The notes below the pieces were generated by a model. The model made no database searches, was not told the origin of the DNA, and worked only from the letters and a program-made list of their open reading frames with translations. This document shows, piece by piece, positions 60,542 through 64,000 of a stretch of 64,000 bases of DNA. The translations under genes and the position numbers were made by a program. This DNA comes from Sorghum bicolor (lineage: Eukaryota; Streptophyta; Magnoliopsida; Poales; Poaceae), in assembly GCF_000003195.3 (NCBI RefSeq), contig NC_012876.2, forward strand, positions 4,444,306 to 4,508,305, in the 5' to 3' direction. The stretch's first letter is position 1. The number at the start of each line of letters is the position of its first letter.

Positions 60542-63500
60542 CTATGTTCTCTTGAGGATGTAGCCGACGATGATGCCCAGAAGGCCAACGACAAACAAGA
60601 AGGTGATGGAGAAACCGCCGCCGCTGGTTTTGCTGCTCTCTTTCCGTAGAAGTTCCTGATGAAGAGAGGCAGAAATTCGTGAGCCTGAAAAACTCTTGAA
60701 ACTCATATACTTGAGTTAGCACACAGGTTTTGATCAATTATGCTTTTTGAAATTATTACACTAGGGCATAGCAATGTTAAAGCTTTTGATTTATTGGTGT
60801 ATTACCTTTTCTAAATATGCAGCTACTAGGTATTCACTCAGATAACATTAGATGCAGTTGCTTGAATATTGGAACAGGATAGTATTCTCATCACACCAGG
60901 ACCATCCAAAATTTCAGTCATCACAAGCAAACTAACAGACCCTCGAATGCAAATACAGATCTTAGTTTGTTGACTTGAAATTGATTATTAAATTTCTAAC
61001 AGGAGCAATAAGTTTAGCTTGCATAAAAAGCTGATGATTTTGACAATTGCACAGTTTGTAGGAACAAGAAAGATTTCACTTCAGTAGCTTTCAATGTTCT
61101 TTTCCTTGTGATGACAATGACGATCAGAGAAGCAAGTGAGAATCATACAATAATGGCATCAATAACAATATCATCATAAGTAATATTTTTATGAGAATGG
61201 AAACAATAAAAAGGACATTTAAAAAACAAATGGTCACAATCACAAACTACAGTACTGATTCAGGACTACCAAAATGTCTGGAGAACTTACCAGCTCTTGT
61301 CGTAACTTCTGGTTCTGCTGAATAGCAGACATTTTCTCCTCAGTTAGCTTGGAGATCACAGACGTTGCCTAGGATCACCAACCAGAGTGAATTAGTCAAA
61401 ATCGCAAAACTTCATAAAGTATCTTACAACTTATACACAATCACCAAGTTAGTTCCTGTATTTTGGCTTTCTGCTGTCAAGGACTTGATAGATCAGACAT
61501 GAAGAAGCAAAAACTGCAGATGTCAGACAAATTATATCTTCCAACTTGTCACTACTCATCTGATGAAGCATATTCATGTCTAAGAGCTATATGAGCATTC
61601 AAAGCAAGTGGTTCATGTGAATAAGAAATCATGAAGGAATCAAGGTTAAAAAACTAACAAGGGATTCGTTCCCTAAGCTACTTACATTCCATCTAGTTTG
61701 CCTCTCTTCCTAAAAGTACAGAGTTTAGTGATAATGAGGCATTGATATTTCTCAACTATTCAAAATGGATAGTGAATATGATCACAAAATCTTAGAAAAC
61801 CAGAAATCCATTATAGTCATCAATATATGTGATAGCAAACTTCATCTAAGAAGTTACCATGACAGTGCTGGAATATTTGATACCAAACCATAATCATATG
61901 TGATAGATCTAAACATCAGAAAAAGCTATATCCATACAGCAAGATTTCTGATAGTATCATTTTGATATTTCTCAACTATTCAAAATGGATAGTGAATATG
62001 ATCACAAAATCTTAGAAAACCAGAAATCCATTATAGTCATCAATATATGTGATAGCAAACTTCATCTAAGAAGTTACCATGACAGTGCTGGAATATTTGA
62101 TACCAAACCATAATCATATGTGATAGATCTAAACATCAGAAAAAGCTATATCCATACAGCAAGATTTCTGATAGTATCATTTCTTTCCAAGGGTAAAAAA
62201 GTCTTTTATTACTTCATGAATGGATATTACCACCAAGGGATATTGCTTCCCACCAAGCTTTTGTAATCAGTTGAAATTTGCAAGACAGTATATGTTTCCA
62301 AAATTTTAAGGATTATCAACTACTGAGATTCATCATGGATATATAGACCAATTCTTCCCATGAGTCCATCTTCAATCTTTCTTATCAATTAAACAATGAA
62401 TTGTATGCATAACAGGCTAGTTAGGTCAAGTCTAGCAAGGGCATATCACATAATTCAAACATTGTTGATGTGCAATCACAGGATGCTTTTGCAAGTTGCA
62501 AGCTTTTAAATTTAATAGCATTGATGTCTAATGAGGCAACCAGAGCATCTCCAAGAGATTAGCTAAACCATTTTCTAAAGGTAAATTTAGCTATTCTTGA
62601 AGGAAAAACGTTTCCAACAGACTCTGTAAATGACTCTTTAAATTTAATAGCACTCTATCCCACCTTATTCGCTCTCTACTTTTGGATAGCCTACCTCACT
62701 AGCCATCCTTTACAGAGTCTGTTGGAGTATTCTAATATTTTTTATCAAATCTATTTTAGAGAGTAACTAAATCAGTAAATTTGGCTAGTGTTTTTGGCTA
62801 ATCTCTTGGAGATGGCTACCTCAGAGGGCTTCTCCTTTGTTGTTTCAGCAGATGATCTAGATACCTATAATTTGCAAACTGATTAGAAATAGCAATTCAC
62901 TAGATAATCAAATGAAAACCCGCAGAAGCCTGAGTACAAATATATATATGAAACAAAGAAAATGAGATAGATCAGTGTCTTACAGATAGTGGCATCGTGG
63001 AATGACTGATCCCATTTTCTTGTGAATATGAGGGAGCAGAAGCCCCTAGTTCAGATTCTTCAGGGATCGGGTTGGGTGTAGTTGTTGGCACATAAACCAC
63101 ACGCAGCTTGAATTCATCAACAACCTTCCCTGGCTCCTTATTGAACTGTTATCATGAAAGCATATAGACACATCACAAATGTCATGACAAGCAAGACTGC
63201 AAGAATGTATGCGCATAGCAACCTTATGAAAAAAGAACCAATCAAGAGTGGTAGAGTAGTTACCATTGCTGCATTAATTTCTTGAGCTGTTGCACCATTC
63301 TCAGCCACAACGCTTTGAACTAGGAACTTGTCCTTGCATTGCATGTCAGATGGTGAAGCCTTCTGTGCTTGCATTGTCACTAACAACAGACAAAGGTTAA
63401 GTAGACATACATACATATTTGAGTTAACGTAAGTGGATTTCCTAGCATCAAGCCATTGTTTCACGATGTTATGGATTTGGGTGCTACCTGTAACATCACA

Positions 63501-63738
63501 AGTTGACCCAGGTAATACAACGCCAATATTAGGACGCACGCAGTACTGCTTCGGGTTGGTTGTTTTGACCTGCGAATCATAGATGAGATATAAGATTTGC
63601 ATCTAACAGTGCATCCTATCCGAGCAAGTAAATATCCATGAAAAAAGTAGCACTGAACAATAGTTACCTTGAATGCTACATAATGGTCAGTCTTATTGGT
63701 CAATTGCATGGAGCAGGAGCTCTGCCTCATTATCTCAA
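60542..63738 (-). CDS. VAP27: VAP27-type vesicle-associated membrane protein (partial, 5' end outside window)
   Basis: ER membrane anchor that binds FFAT-like motifs and, in plants, links ER to plasma membrane and cytoskeleton. Six exons on the minus strand, in transcript order: 63738-63668, 63569-63488, 63379-63264, 63145-62984, 61368-61291, 60655-60542. All junctions are GT-AG and in frame. Translation gives the major sperm protein (MSP) domain from EIMRQSSCSMQLTNKTDHYV through TTNPKQYCVRPNIGVVLPG and CDVTVTMQAQK to the VVDEFKLRVVYVP end strand. A Ser-rich linker follows, then a coiled coil in exon 61368-61291 (KLTEEKMSAIQQNQKLRQEL) and a C-terminal membrane anchor FLFVVGLLGIIVGYILKRT. The exon at 63738 begins with two bases of a split codon, consistent with ...PF ending the missing first exon. 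63739-64000 is intron, so the start codon lies past the window. The 1.6 kb intron between exons 62984 and 61368 holds a 220-base tandem duplication and a MITE. Confidence 0.95.
61742..62182. repeat. exact 220-base tandem duplication in a VAP27 intron
   Basis: 61742-61961 and 61962-62181 read identically throughout, starting TTGATATTTCTCAACTATTC and ending TTTCTGATAGTATCATT. No mismatch was found by eye. Confidence 0.92.
62542..62817. mobile_element. MITE with GCATCTCCAAGAGATTAGC ends in a VAP27 intron
   Basis: AGAGCATCTCCAAGAGATTA is inverted to TAATCTCTTGGAGATGGCT, and the next blocks are also inverted (ACAGACTCTGTAAA and TTTACAGAGTCTGTTGGAGT). ACC flanks both sides. No coding sequence. Confidence 0.75.
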
Positions 63739-64000
63739 CTGCATGTACAGAGAAGCAGTTCAGGCACATAGCAAGACAGTTTAATCCAATGTATAGTCAA
63801 CAGAAAGACCTAAGGCAAACGAACTCAACAAACAGAGCACACTTGGAATAAGTGGTAAATAACACATTGCAGTTATTTCAAGCTAAGCAAGCAGACAATG
63901 ACCAGAATGTCAAGTCAAAACAAATATACAGGCAAATGTCATTTCACGCTACCACATGAAAACAAGCAGCACACACCAGTACAGTTACAAAGCAATCTTT
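63739..64000 (-). other. VAP27 first intron (incomplete)
   Basis: From the acceptor TGCAG at 63739-63743 (minus strand) to the window edge there is no MSP-domain start exon. The first exon must lie to the right. Confidence 0.7.

Overview
This is nuclear DNA of a grass, most likely a panicoid such as Sorghum. That is an inference from the intron-rich plant gene models, the very GC-rich third codon positions of the transporter gene, and the dense background of grass-type MITEs (Stowaway-like CTCCCTCC ends flanked by TA, and a repeated family with GGCCTTGTTTAGTTC ends). Nothing prokaryotic, organellar or viral was seen.

Five protein genes can be supported. (1) 2269-2976 (+): a precursor of an RGF/GLV/CLEL-type signalling peptide, whose last 13 residues match the tyrosine-sulfated root growth factor motif. 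(2) 8769-17640 (+): the complete 14-exon gene for RPB1, the largest subunit of RNA polymerase II, with its C-terminal heptad repeats. (3) 49945-57970 (+): a four-exon NRT1.1/NPF6-type nitrate transporter with a 5.1 kb last intron. It carries tyrosine where Arabidopsis NRT1.1 has its nitrate-binding histidine. (4) 59552-59989 (+): a small single-exon membrane protein of unknown function. (5) 60542-63738 (-): the last six exons of a VAP27-type ER membrane protein whose first exon lies beyond the right edge.

The 32 kb between RPB1 and the transporter (about 17.7-49.6 kb) has no gene I can support. It holds MITEs, two CACTA-like elements with GC-rich inserts, a tRNA-derived SINE, Helitron-like ends, long microsatellites, a 2.1 kb-spaced direct repeat and GC-rich islands with only spurious reading frames. 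The left 8 kb holds the peptide gene, several MITEs and a clear Mutator-type element with a perfect 9-bp target duplication.

The genes are unrelated in function, as is normal for a plant chromosome; there is no operon or gene cluster. I did not find a new multi-gene system. The points most worth a second look are the RGF-type peptide gene, the His-to-Tyr change in the transporter pocket, a GC-AG intron in the RPB1 heptad-repeat region, ultra-short A-tailed insertions flanked by 13-14 bp duplications, and an exact 220-bp tandem duplication in a VAP27 intron.
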